From Candidatus Brocadia pituitae (lineage in GTDB: Bacteria; Planctomycetota; Brocadiia; Brocadiales; Brocadiaceae), in contig AP021856.1 in NCBI GenBank assembly GCA_017347445.1, positions 1 to 64,000 on the forward strand: DNA of 64,000 nucleotides, written 5' to 3'. The notes under the pieces are model-generated. The model searched no databases. It was not told the DNA's origin and saw only the letters and a list, made by a program, of their open reading frames with translations. Shown here in pieces: positions 1 through 11,578 of this stretch. The first letter of the stretch is position 1. Each line of letters starts with the position of its first letter. A program made the translations under genes and the position numbers.

Positions 1-151
1 CCGATTTTTACCAGTTATGTTTGATTTCTCCACAAAGTTTGTTTTGTTTTTCAACGCACATGTTCGAGAATGTCATTCAGGCTAAAGGTATGCGATTACC
101 ATGTGTTGTATTCAAGGGCCTAATCATGAAAAGTGGAATAATAACATAAAA

Positions 152-1516
152 ATGTCAGAAATATCTACTGCCTTTGATAACGAAAAAGAATTTGTTTTGA
201 AGGGTGTATTATCTACAATAAAAGAGGTAGTTACTGCACAACAGTTTGACGTGTGGTTTTCATGTCTTAGGATATCTTCTATTACTAGTAACAGCATTAT
301 CTTTGTTGCACCAAATAATTTTATCCGTGAGTGGCTCAACAGTCATTATAATGATCTTTTCTCGAGTGTGGTATATAAGGTATTGAATTCCTCAAGGGAG
401 ATCATATTTTCTACAGAGGAGGAGGTCTTTGGTCGATTACCAGCAACATCTTTTTCGCCGGATGAAGTTCTCTCAGGACAGAGATCTCTTGAAGAAAACT
501 GTACAATGCCTCTCTTTAAATATTATAGTTTTGAAAATTTTGTCGTTGGCCCTTCCAACAGGCTTGCTCATGCAGCAGCCGTTGCTGTTTCAGAATCTCC
601 AGGTCTTACTTACAATCCCTTGTTTATTCATGGTTCTTCCGGCCTTGGAAAAACTCATCTTCTGCACGCAATAAATGACGTACTATTATCAAAACACATG
701 ATGAAGACTCTTTACTTACCCTGTGAGCGTTTTGTGAATCACTACATTTCCACAATACGAACAAATACCTGGGAATCTTTTAGGAGTTTTTACCGAAATA
801 TTGACGCACTCCTCATTGACGACATTCAGTCGTTTGAAAATTCACAGGGAAGCAGAGAAGAGTTTTTTCATACGTTTAATGCCCTTTATAATGCAAAAAG
901 ACAAATTGTCATTACAAGCGATTGCCCCCCTGAATCCATTGCCACCCTTGAGGACAGACTTATTTCCCGTTTTAAGTGGGGACTTCTCTGCAGTATTGAT
1001 AACACAACACGTGAAACGCGCATTGCAATTGCAGAAAAAAAGGCATCGTTATGGGGTATCAACTTATCCCATGAAGCAGCATCATACCTTGCTGAAAATA
1101 TCACCGGTAATATTCGGGAACTTGAAGGCGCTATAGCGCGTCTTAGCCGGGAAGAAAAAATGACAAGAAGCAGTATTACCCTGGATCGCGTGAGAAAAAT
1201 TGTCTGGGAGCTTTCAGGAAACAGGAAGTACGTCAGCATAGAAGCTGTCATGAAGGCCGTCTCAGAAAGATTTAATGTACGGGTATCTCAGCTTCAATCC
1301 AGATGCAGAACAAGGAGTCTGGCATTCCCCAGGCAAATAGCAATGCACCTGTCAAGGAAACTAACGAAGATGTCACTCATGGAAATTGGTGGTCATTTAG
1401 GCGGAAGAGATCATTCAACAGTAATTCATGCTGACGAGAAAATAACCAGAATGTTAAAAAAAGATAAAAATCTTAATATCATACTTCAAAAACTGGAAAG
1501 TGAATTGCGAAAGTAG
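152..1516 (+). CDS. dnaA: Chromosomal replication initiator protein DnaA
   Basis: DnaA binds DnaA boxes at oriC, oligomerises with ATP and melts the origin. An N-terminal helicase-interaction domain (about residues 1-80) leads into an AAA+ domain with Walker A (GSSGLGKT), Walker B (LLIDDIQ) and the SRFKWGL arginine-finger region. The C-terminal helix-turn-helix carries the signature GGRDHSTVIHA. At 454 residues it has the usual length. I chose the ATG at 152 because domain I of the family begins near there; an in-frame ATG at 101 would add 17 residues that resemble nothing in the family. Neither start has a strong ribosome site. It heads the replication block dnaA-dnaN-dciA-gyrB. A DnaA-box-like nonamer with one mismatch lies upstream at 26-34. 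Confidence 0.97.
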   Translation: MSEISTAFDNEKEFVLKGVLSTIKEVVTAQQFDVWFSCLRISSITSNSIIFVAPNNFIREWLNSHYNDLFSSVVYKVLNSSREIIFSTEEEVFGRLPATSFSPDEVLSGQRSLEENCTMPLFKYYSFENFVVGPSNRLAHAAAVAVSESPGLTYNPLFIHGSSGLGKTHLLHAINDVLLSKHMMKTLYLPCERFVNHYISTIRTNTWESFRSFYRNIDALLIDDIQSFENSQGSREEFFHTFNALYNAKRQIVITSDCPPESIATLEDRLISRFKWGLLCSIDNTTRETRIAIAEKKASLWGINLSHEAASYLAENITGNIRELEGAIARLSREEKMTRSSITLDRVRKIVWELSGNRKYVSIEAVMKAVSERFNVRVSQLQSRCRTRSLAFPRQIAMHLSRKLTKMSLMEIGGHLGGRDHSTVIHADEKITRMLKKDKNLNIILQKLESELRK

Positions 1517-1529
1517 CATGTATATAATA

Positions 1530-1642
1530 TGTAGAATCTTTGTAACAATTTGTAGAGTATAACCACATCAATAATGTATTATGGGTTCACAATAGATTGC
1601 ATAAGACACTATGGAACACAAACTTTCTACAGGCTTTCTACA
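1530..1642. repeat. Repeated TGTAGA motifs in the dnaA-dnaN gap, possible origin element
   Basis: Within the 257-bp gap after dnaA, TGTAGA occurs at 1530 and 1551 on the plus strand, and CTTTCTACA occurs twice on the minus strand sense at 1623-1631 and 1634-1642. The last two are spaced exactly 11 bp, one helical turn. The surroundings are very AT-rich. I see no perfect TTATCCACA box; ATAACCACA near 1560 matches 7 of 9. The arrangement suggests protein-binding iterons at or near oriC, but the function is inferred from position alone. Confidence 0.4.
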
Positions 1643-1675
1643 ATAAATAAATTACGTATGTTATAATTTTTCAAA

Positions 1676-1704
1676 TTGTTATGATTTTCCAACAAAGGTA
1701 TAAT
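1676..1704 (+). promoter_or_regulatory. Candidate sigma70-type promoter of dnaN
   Basis: A TTGTTA -35 at 1676-1681 is followed after 17 bp by a perfect TATAAT at 1699-1704. A second TATAAT lies at 1710-1715. Transcription would begin about 60 bp before the dnaN start, which has an AGGA site. Confidence 0.5.
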
Positions 1705-1773
1705 CATGGTATAATAAGAATACGGTTTTTAAATCATTTAAAACATAATTATAATATATATTAGGAAAAATAC

Positions 1774-2874
1774 ATGAGATTAAACTTTTCCGGAAAAGAC
1801 CTGTATTGTGGATTTAATTTGGTGGCTGGTATTGTTCCATCATCTGCACTTAAAGGTGTGTTAAAAGGTGTTAAGATGGAAGTAAGGAATAAAAAGGTTG
1901 AATTTATCGCCACGGACTTGGAAGTATTAGTTAAATATAACTTACCTACGGGGGATTGTGAAGAAGAGGGTGGAATTATTTTGCCTGCGGTTCGCTTAAA
2001 TAATGTGTTGAGAGAGTGGGCTGGCAATGAGGAGATATCCATGTTGATTGAAGAGGGTAACTGTACTATAAGATCGAAAGGTGGGTATTTCAGAATAGCA
2101 GGAGAAGATTTCAGGCAATTTCCTGATATAGGCAAGGTAAAAACCTGTGGTCTTGTTGAAGTAGATGGTGGGATTATCGGTGATATGGTTGGAAAGGTTG
2201 TTCATGCTGCATCAACGGTGAAAGTGAGGAGTATATTGTGTGGTGTTTTTGTAAGAGTTACTGGCGATGATATTATTATGGTTGCAGCGGATGGAAACAG
2301 GATGTCTAGTATAAAGCGTAAGGTAAATAATCCTGGAGGGATATCGTTTGAAGGAGTAGTTGCGGTAAAATGTTTAACGTTTCTACAGCGTTTTGTGTCT
2401 GAGTGTAAAGGAATTTTTACTTTTGGGATGGGTGAGCAGAGGGCATATTTTGCGGGTGAAAAGGGTGAGATTATTTCGCAGTTGATAGAAGGGCAGTATC
2501 CAAAATATGAGGAGATTATTCCAAAGGGGAATGATAAACGGATAGAAGTCAATAAGAATGAATTATTGTCAGGAGTAAGGATGGCGTCGTTTATGACAAA
2601 TGAGGAGTACCGGATAGTGAAGTTTGTATTCAGGCAGGGGAAATTGCTGCTTATCTCCAGGACTGCAGATGTGGGAGAGGCTGAGCTGGAAATTGCTGTT
2701 GGATATGATGGACCGGATTTGGAAATAAGTTTTGACCCTGTGTATGTTATGGATGCGCTCAAGGTTTCAGATAGTGACATGGTTGTTATTGAACTTCGTG
2801 ATGGTGATAGTGCAGCCATATTCAGAGCTGGTTATGAACAGATGGATGTTATCATGCCAATTGAGATGAAGTAG
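1774..2874 (+). CDS. dnaN: DNA polymerase III sliding clamp (beta subunit)
   Basis: This is the ring-shaped processivity clamp that tethers DNA polymerase III to DNA. The 366 residues match the family length and its three repeated clamp domains (about 1-120, 125-245, 250-366). The end EQMDVIMPIEMK resembles the usual M-P-M/I-x-L clamp terminus. An AGGA ribosome site precedes the ATG by 7 bases. It lies between dnaA and the DUF721 gene and appears to have its own promoter in the dnaA-dnaN gap. Confidence 0.97.
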   Translation: MRLNFSGKDLYCGFNLVAGIVPSSALKGVLKGVKMEVRNKKVEFIATDLEVLVKYNLPTGDCEEEGGIILPAVRLNNVLREWAGNEEISMLIEEGNCTIRSKGGYFRIAGEDFRQFPDIGKVKTCGLVEVDGGIIGDMVGKVVHAASTVKVRSILCGVFVRVTGDDIIMVAADGNRMSSIKRKVNNPGGISFEGVVAVKCLTFLQRFVSECKGIFTFGMGEQRAYFAGEKGEIISQLIEGQYPKYEEIIPKGNDKRIEVNKNELLSGVRMASFMTNEEYRIVKFVFRQGKLLLISRTADVGEAELEIAVGYDGPDLEISFDPVYVMDALKVSDSDMVVIELRDGDSAAIFRAGYEQMDVIMPIEMK

Positions 2875-2901
2875 GGTTTTCGTTACGGAGAAATATTGCT
2901 G

Positions 2902-5681
<2,780 letters not shown>

Positions 5682-5714
5682 TTTGTTTGATGCGGGAGGA
5701 GCCTGGGTGATTTT

Positions 5715-6194
5715 ATGCAGAAGAAGGAATTAAAACATATGGAAAAACTGCTGAAAAGCAGAAAAGATATATTGCTGAAGGAATTTGAGGAAAGGGTCAG
5801 AAAATATCGGGATGCCGTCAGTGAAAAAGCAGCGGATATTGCTGACATCGCATCCAGTTCTTCGAATGAGGTGTTAGAAATCGCTGTTGCAGAAGAAGAT
5901 GCTAAGGAATTGAAACAGATAGAAGATGCCCTTGCCCGGATCAAAGCAGGTCAGTATGGGGTTTGCGAACAATGCGGTCAGGTGATAAAAAAGGCACGGC
6001 TAAAGGCAATCCCGTTTGCCACATTGTGCGTTGTTTGCAAAGAGGAAGAAGAACGGGAGTGTGATGTGAAAGCCTTCAGGGAAAGAGCGGAAGAGATTGC
6101 GGACAGGCCGGTGAATATGGAATTTGATGAAATAGATACGAGGCGTCTTGGAAAAAAAATATCGGAACTCGAGCGAGACGATAACAGGAACTAG
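5715..6194 (+). CDS. DksA/TraR-type C4 zinc finger protein
   Basis: This 159-residue protein has a coiled-coil N-terminal half and one zinc finger, C-x2-C-x17-C-x2-C (CEQCG to CVVCK). DksA-family proteins insert the coiled coil into the secondary channel of RNA polymerase and modulate initiation with ppGpp. A negatively charged coiled-coil tip typical of DksA is not clear here, so a general TraR/DksA-like regulator or a YteA-like protein remains possible. An extra acidic tail of about 40 residues follows the finger. A strong GGGAGGAG lies 13 bases before the ATG, slightly far. It sits 33 bp after gyrB and may be co-transcribed. Confidence 0.8.
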   Translation: MQKKELKHMEKLLKSRKDILLKEFEERVRKYRDAVSEKAADIADIASSSSNEVLEIAVAEEDAKELKQIEDALARIKAGQYGVCEQCGQVIKKARLKAIPFATLCVVCKEEEERECDVKAFRERAEEIADRPVNMEFDEIDTRRLGKKISELERDDNRN

Positions 6195-6215
6195 CTTCTA
6201 AAAGATTTTAGAACA

Positions 6216-7673
6216 ATGACGCTTATCACTACTTTTTTAAATACGTGTAAAAAAAATGCGCAGAAGACCGCAATTATAGACCATAACGGCGCTTTTCACT
6301 ACGAGGACATCCAACGGGAAGCCTTAAGACGCGCAGGGCAGACAGCGTCCGCTGGTGACGGAAAGAATGTGGGAATACTTCTTCCCAATGGAAAAGAATT
6401 CGTAACGGCATTTTATGGGATCCTTATTGCCGGGAAAACACCGGTTCCTCTTAATTTCCTGCTCTCTCCGGCACAGTTGCTCTATGTAATCCAGGATGCG
6501 GAAATAGACACGGTATTTACCTGTAACCTGTTTGCGCCCCTGCTGGGAAATCAGGCAAAGCATATCTTTCTGGTCGAAGAAGGATATGCTGATACATCGC
6601 TGAATGAAGGCAGCATTCAATACGGCGAGGCAGAAGAACGGGCTGCCATGTTGTATACATCAGGTACAAGCGCTAACCCCAAAGGAGTAATATTAACGCA
6701 CAACAATTTCCTAAGCAATCTGGAAGGGTGTATGCATGCCTTTCATTTTAGCGAAAAGGACATATTGCTCGGTATCCTTCCGCTTTTTCATACCTATGCA
6801 TTAACTACTACGCTCATATTGCCCATCTGCGTTGGAGCAACTATTATTTATCTCCCGCGATTTTCAGGACCAAAGGTATTGGAAATGATTGGAAAATACA
6901 AGGTCACGTCCCTGTTCGCTATTCCATCCATGTACCGGGTGCTCCTGCGCACAGCAGAATCAACACCACACGACCTGCATACCTTAAGGCTCTGCACGTC
7001 AGGAGGCGAGCCCTTGCCTGGTGATGTCTTGGAGGCGTTTCGCAAGGTATTTCCCGTTCCCTTAACGGAAGGCTATGGATTGACGGAGGCCACGGCGATT
7101 GTTTCAGTAAATCTCCCTGAAAAATGCAGGCCGGGCAGCATTGGCCCACCATTAGATAACATTCAGGTAAAGATTGTAAACGATAATGGGCAGGGACAGC
7201 CAGTGAACAGGGAGGGTGAGATATGGGTAAAGGGGCCTAACGTAATGAAGGGGTATCATAAGTTGCCGAAGGAGACGGCGGAGACGATTACCTCCGACAG
7301 ATGGTTAAAAACAGGCGACTATGGCAAACTGGATGAAGAGGGGTTTTTGTGGATTACAGGGAGAAAAAAAGAACTCATTATTATCAGCGGAGAAAATGTA
7401 TCTCCCACGGAGATTGAACATGTCATCGGCAAATATGAAAAGGTCTTTGAAGTGGCCGTTGTTGGTGTGCCTGACAAGGTTCGTGGTGAAGTACCCAAGG
7501 CATTTATCGCCTTACGTGAAGGCGCAACGTGTACTGAAGACGAAATCAGGGATTACTGTATGTCACGGTTGCCGCACTATAAGATGCCAAAATATTTTGT
7601 ATTCAACAAGGAGTTACCCCATGGTCCCACCGGAAAGATTTTAAAAAGGGCATTGAAGGAAGAGAAATTTTAA
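6216..7673 (+). CDS. AMP-dependent acyl-CoA/acyl-ACP ligase
   Basis: This ANL superfamily enzyme activates a carboxylic acid with ATP and transfers it to CoA or a carrier protein. The P-loop-like LYTSGTSANPKGV, the central EGYGLTEAT, the adenylate motif TGDYGKLDEEG and the C-terminal catalytic lysine region PTGKILKR are all present. At 485 residues it is a compact fatty-acyl-CoA synthetase type. The substrate cannot be read from sequence. It lies 21 bp after the zinc-finger gene and 23 bp before an RmlD-like gene, so the three may be an operon. In anammox bacteria a role in ladderane or other lipid metabolism is conceivable but is inference only. Confidence 0.85.
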   Translation: MTLITTFLNTCKKNAQKTAIIDHNGAFHYEDIQREALRRAGQTASAGDGKNVGILLPNGKEFVTAFYGILIAGKTPVPLNFLLSPAQLLYVIQDAEIDTVFTCNLFAPLLGNQAKHIFLVEEGYADTSLNEGSIQYGEAEERAAMLYTSGTSANPKGVILTHNNFLSNLEGCMHAFHFSEKDILLGILPLFHTYALTTTLILPICVGATIIYLPRFSGPKVLEMIGKYKVTSLFAIPSMYRVLLRTAESTPHDLHTLRLCTSGGEPLPGDVLEAFRKVFPVPLTEGYGLTEATAIVSVNLPEKCRPGSIGPPLDNIQVKIVNDNGQGQPVNREGEIWVKGPNVMKGYHKLPKETAETITSDRWLKTGDYGKLDEEGFLWITGRKKELIIISGENVSPTEIEHVIGKYEKVFEVAVVGVPDKVRGEVPKAFIALREGATCTEDEIRDYCMSRLPHYKMPKYFVFNKELPHGPTGKILKRALKEEKF

Positions 7674-7696
7674 GCCCTGCAAACCAAAATGATACC

Positions 7697-8689
7697 ATGC
7701 CATTACCGTCTTTTTTGCCACTTTTAATTACCGGCGTAACCGGTGTGCCCGGTTACAGTGCCTTTCAGTATTTTCACGCAAAATACCCAAACCACGTTAC
7801 CGCCATCCGTCCTGTTCGATATTGGCCTCTGAGAGGGAAAGGGATCATGGCTCTTGATATTGAAGACCGTCAGGGGCTTGCGGCGCTGATGAAACAGAAG
7901 CAGTTTAAATCCGTCCTGAACGGGGCGGGTTCCTGTGCCTTAAAATCCTGTGAAATGAATTCCGTGTTGGCCTATCGGGTGAATGTGCAATCGGTTTTAA
8001 ATGTGCTGGAAATGATCGGCCGTCGTGATGTGCGGCTGATGCATCTTTCCACCGATCTGGTATTCCCCGGAAAAACGGAAGGTTTATATACGGAAGAGGA
8101 CGCCATGGCGCCTGTCACCATGTATGGCAAGACGATGGCTATAGCCGAGGAAATTATTATGCTCAGATATTCATCCGCGGCAATCTTCCGCATATCACTT
8201 CCTATGGGAATCAGCGTTAATGGACATGCAGGGGCTATCGATTGGATCCTGTCACGTTTTAAAAAGAATAATCCGGCGACCTTATACTTTGATGAATTGC
8301 GGTCTCCTTTTTATTGTGAGGATTTTAATAAAGTTATGGAACTTACCCTGGAAAACAACATCAGGGGTATTTATCATCTTGGTTCGCATCGACACCTTAG
8401 TCTGTATCAGATCGGACAAATTGTAAATAAAGTTGGGGGTTATGCCCCGCATCTTCTCAAAGGTTGTATGCGCAAGGAAGCGGGACCCATGCCGCCACGG
8501 GCAGGAAATGTTACCATGAAAAACCAAAAACTTATCCAGGCATTAGGGACGGACCCTTTTCGCAAGTGGCCATATCTGGATGACCACGTTCCCAACGGGA
8601 CCGACTGGCATCATGACCGCCCGGAACATATGGTTTTGCACCCTGAACAGATTCATAAATGTCTTTATAGAATACCAATGGCTTGCTGA
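7697..8689 (+). CDS. Extended SDR protein of the RmlD / NAD-dependent epimerase type
   Basis: This 330-residue Rossmann protein has an N-terminal nucleotide-binding loop (GVTGVPGYSA) and the RmlD-like STDLVFPG segment. RmlD reduces dTDP-4-keto-rhamnose to dTDP-rhamnose. The catalytic Y-x3-K is altered: Tyr143 is followed by G-K-T-M, so the lysine position (147) is methionine. The activity is therefore uncertain. The C terminus is rich in H, P and W and unlike RmlD. rmlA and rmlC lie 10 kb away on the other strand and no clear rmlB is present. A sugar-nucleotide or other dehydrogenase-like function is likely, but I would not name it rmlD. Confidence 0.7.
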   Translation: MPLPSFLPLLITGVTGVPGYSAFQYFHAKYPNHVTAIRPVRYWPLRGKGIMALDIEDRQGLAALMKQKQFKSVLNGAGSCALKSCEMNSVLAYRVNVQSVLNVLEMIGRRDVRLMHLSTDLVFPGKTEGLYTEEDAMAPVTMYGKTMAIAEEIIMLRYSSAAIFRISLPMGISVNGHAGAIDWILSRFKKNNPATLYFDELRSPFYCEDFNKVMELTLENNIRGIYHLGSHRHLSLYQIGQIVNKVGGYAPHLLKGCMRKEAGPMPPRAGNVTMKNQKLIQALGTDPFRKWPYLDDHVPNGTDWHHDRPEHMVLHPEQIHKCLYRIPMAC

Positions 8690-8813
8690 AGGATTCGTCT
8701 CTAATAAAACAATTTACTAGTTATTTACAGGCCAGGATGATATAAAACTGCTTATAAGATCAATGGACGTCTGTCAATGAAACGTTAAAATAGAACATTC
8801 TTAGGATAGAAAC

Positions 8814-9479
8814 ATGAGTAACATAGTTGTTAATCTTGATGGCATACCAATAGAAATAAAACGACAAAAAATTTCCCTTAAACTGCTCATCCTCGATATA
8901 GAAAACCCACGCATTCAGTATTACATCGATACCAGACTAAACGACAACATAACTCAAGAAAAGATAAAATTCTCCCTTGCAGAATGTAATGACCAATACG
9001 AAAAACTTAAAGAGCATATAGAACGTAATGGTGGTATTTATGATCCGATATGGACAGTGCCGAAAGACGATTACTACACAGTAATTGAAGGTAACACGAG
9101 GGCATTCGTTTATGAAGAACTTTCTGAGAAATATGTTAATGATGAAAAATGGAAAACAATTGATGCCTATGTATTGCCTTATAAAATCAATCGAGATGTA
9201 ATAAATTTTATCCGCTTGGAAAAACACCTTTTTGGGCCAACTCCGTGGGACGCTTATGAAAAGGCAAGAGAGCTATATCGCCTCAATACCCAAGAAGATT
9301 ATTCTTTAAAACGGCTTGAACAACTTACAAAACGGAATTCCTTCGAAATAAGGAATAATATCCAGGCTTATATGGATATGGAGGAGCAATATCTTAAGAA
9401 ATATAACAAACCTTCAGAGAGGCTTAAAGTCAGCTATTTTGTCGAATTTAGGAAAAATAAAAAGCTAAAAAACTTATAA
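8814..9479 (+). CDS. ParB/sulfiredoxin-like domain protein, C-terminus probably frameshifted
   Basis: This 221-residue protein has a ParB/Srx-like N-terminal fold, with a K-x-x-I-x-P-type opening and the phrase YYTVIEGNTRAFVYEEL, which resembles the GERRxRA nucleotide-binding box. It then has helix-turn-helix-like segments. The reading frame ends at a TAA just after an A6 run (near 9466-9471). Adding one A would continue the frame to a TGA at 9542-9544, three bases before the next gene's ATG, so a one-base indel is likely. It differs from the chromosomal ParB at 61.3 kb. Its partner is probably the downstream HNH protein. The DNA is more AT-rich than its neighbours, suggesting acquisition. 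Confidence 0.65.
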   Translation: MSNIVVNLDGIPIEIKRQKISLKLLILDIENPRIQYYIDTRLNDNITQEKIKFSLAECNDQYEKLKEHIERNGGIYDPIWTVPKDDYYTVIEGNTRAFVYEELSEKYVNDEKWKTIDAYVLPYKINRDVINFIRLEKHLFGPTPWDAYEKARELYRLNTQEDYSLKRLEQLTKRNSFEIRNNIQAYMDMEEQYLKKYNKPSERLKVSYFVEFRKNKKLKNL

Positions 9480-9547
9480 AAGAAGGAAATTTATTTCTCG
9501 CGGAGTTTTGTGATTGGGTTGATGAAGGAAAGTTTAGAAGCTGATAA

Positions 9548-10399
9548 ATGGTTAAAGAACAGTCTTACATTTATAAAAAAGAGATTGATTGGTCGGTCTT
9601 ACGTGAAGGTTTCTCTATTCCAGTTTCAATTCAAATGGTTTTCAAAGAACGGATAAAGAATTACTTGAAAAGAGGAGAAAGGAGAGACATAAATGTAATC
9701 CTTGATGATAACACATATCAGGTAAAATTTATAAATCAGGCCTTTAACGAGCAAAAGTATCCAGGGCATGCCGACATATTACAAATCAGATACTCCCCAC
9801 AAAACCCATTTGTGGTAAGACTGCGAGAAATATTTAAGACAAGTTTCAATTACTTGCAGAAAGAAAAAGCTAATACCAATGGAATTATACGGGTCCCTGA
9901 AGAAAAAAGAGAATATATGATCTTATATATGACGCCGATTGAAGATACTTTTTTCTTCGACCATATTACTTCGTCTGAGTCAGCGCAAATCAAGGAGTCC
10001 ATCTCTGGGATAGATGAGGAAGATTTTGAATACCAATCTAACTATAAGGAAGTCGATGATTCTGCAAGAATCGAAACGAAAGAGCAAATAGTTAAGGTTC
10101 GTAGATTAGATAGGGCAATTGGGGAGAGCTTAAAATTGTTCTACGGCTACAGATGTCAAATTTGTGGTGATAACTTTGCTAAGAAATATAACTGCGTAAT
10201 AGCTGAGGCACACCATATCGTTTTCTTCGTGAGTTCCTTGAATAATGATGCCAGCAATATAATAGTTCTCTGTCCCAATCACCACCGGATTATACATAAA
10301 GCAAACCCTGTTTTCGAAAGAGAGAAATATTCTTTCATCTTTCCGAATGGCATAGAAGAAAAACTTATATTAAACAAACACTTGCTATCTACTGCTTGA
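9548..10399 (+). CDS. HNH endonuclease domain protein
   Basis: This 283-residue protein ends in an HNH nuclease domain. CQIC at residues 203-206 begins a zinc knuckle, AEAHHI supplies the first catalytic histidine, and LCPNHHRIIH the N and last H. The N-terminal 180 residues contain no motif I recognise and may be a DNA-recognition or sensor part. HNH enzymes of this layout occur in restriction systems and mobile elements. It follows the ParB-like gene with only a few bases between, once that gene's frameshift is corrected. It appears intact, unlike the genes on both sides. Confidence 0.75.
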   Translation: MVKEQSYIYKKEIDWSVLREGFSIPVSIQMVFKERIKNYLKRGERRDINVILDDNTYQVKFINQAFNEQKYPGHADILQIRYSPQNPFVVRLREIFKTSFNYLQKEKANTNGIIRVPEEKREYMILYMTPIEDTFFFDHITSSESAQIKESISGIDEEDFEYQSNYKEVDDSARIETKEQIVKVRRLDRAIGESLKLFYGYRCQICGDNFAKKYNCVIAEAHHIVFFVSSLNNDASNIIVLCPNHHRIIHKANPVFEREKYSFIFPNGIEEKLILNKHLLSTA

Positions 10400-10403
10400 A
10401 GTA

Positions 10404-11296
10404 GTGTATTTTGCCTATATGACAAGAGGCTGCACAAGAAGGTGTCCTTTTTGTGTGGTTTACGTAATAGAACCAGAATACATAAAATACATTCCTTTAA
10501 AACAACAAATAGCAAAAGTTAATGAAAAATATGGGGAGAAAAAGGATTTACTCTTGCTCGACAACAATATAATCGATGAAATTAAAGATATCGGTTTTCA
10601 CAATGGAGCGAAGCTAAATGACAGAAAGAGACACGTTGATTTTAATCAGGGAATAGACTTGCGCCTTTTAACAAAGGGAAGAATGAAAAAATTGGCTGAG
10701 ATACCTGTAAAACCTTTAAGAATTGCCTTTGACAGGTACGGTTTGAAAGATAGCTACGTTAAAGTAATACGATTAGCAGCGGAATGCGGTATCAAATATC
10801 TTTCAAATTATATGATGATACTCCCGAAGAATTTTATCTGAGGCTTAGGATAAATGTAGAACTCAATGAGGAATTTGAAAAGGCGGGGTGTTCAACGAAA
10901 ATTTGGTCATTTCCAATGAAATATTCTCCTGTGCTGGGTGAGCATAGTAAAGATAGAAAATTTGTAGGAGAAAAATGGAATCCTCGATATTTAAGGAGTA
11001 TTCAGTGTATTCTCAATGCGACTCACGGAGTAGTCGGACCTAAAAGAAAATTTTTTGAAGCTGCCTTCGGAAAAAATTTAAGGGCATTCAAAAAATTACT
11101 TTTAATGCCGGATGACTATATTATTTATAGAGAAGACCATAAAGATAATGGTGCTGCTGATTGGCGGAGATTATACAATTCTCTGTCGGAAAAACAAAAA
11201 GATGATTTTTGTAACCTGGTTTTTAAAAATCAGTTTAACAATGGAATACATTCAAAGTACCCTAAAGTAAACACATTATTATCATATTACAGATAG
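10404..11296 (+). pseudogene. Radical SAM protein, 5'-truncated and frameshifted
   Basis: The first fragment (to 10841) holds the radical SAM cluster motif C-x3-C-x2-C (TRGCTRRCPFC) almost at its N terminus and ends at a premature stop. Homologous sequence continues in another frame (LYDDTPEEFY onward) to 11296. A radical SAM enzyme normally has more sequence before the cluster motif; here an in-frame stop at 10371 lies inside the end of the HNH gene, so the 5' part is lost. The frame change falls at TTATATG, and loss of one copy of a tandem 7-bp repeat would explain it. I treat this as a decayed gene. Confidence 0.7.
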
Positions 11297-11578
11297 TGCA
11301 AATCATATCAATTGTCTGACTCCATGTGAGAAATTTGAAGATGAGAAACTTTGCTTCCTCACCGCTTAACCTCTTGGTTCTCCTTTGGTCTTAGTGTTCT
11401 CTACGGCAAGAAGCGTTGCTCTAAATACGCAATTTGAGGATTTCCTTCGCTGCATGTTCAGGTATGCTGAAACTGTCAACTTTATATTGAAAACAGGGCT
11501 GTAGTTAGTTATAGTAAACATCATTCTTGTACTAATTACCACGTTTTTAGATACTTTATTTGAGATTCTTAACCTTCT
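11297..11578. other. Intergenic 282 bp without a supported gene
   Basis: The stretch between the decayed radical SAM gene and the DUF433 gene holds one open frame on the minus strand, which has no ribosome site and no family features. I see no hairpin terminator or promoter I would defend. Confidence 0.4.

Noticed and set aside
10784-10841. Programmed ribosomal frameshifting in the radical SAM gene
   Set aside because: No slippery heptamer or downstream pseudoknot is visible, and the missing 5' end points to decay instead.
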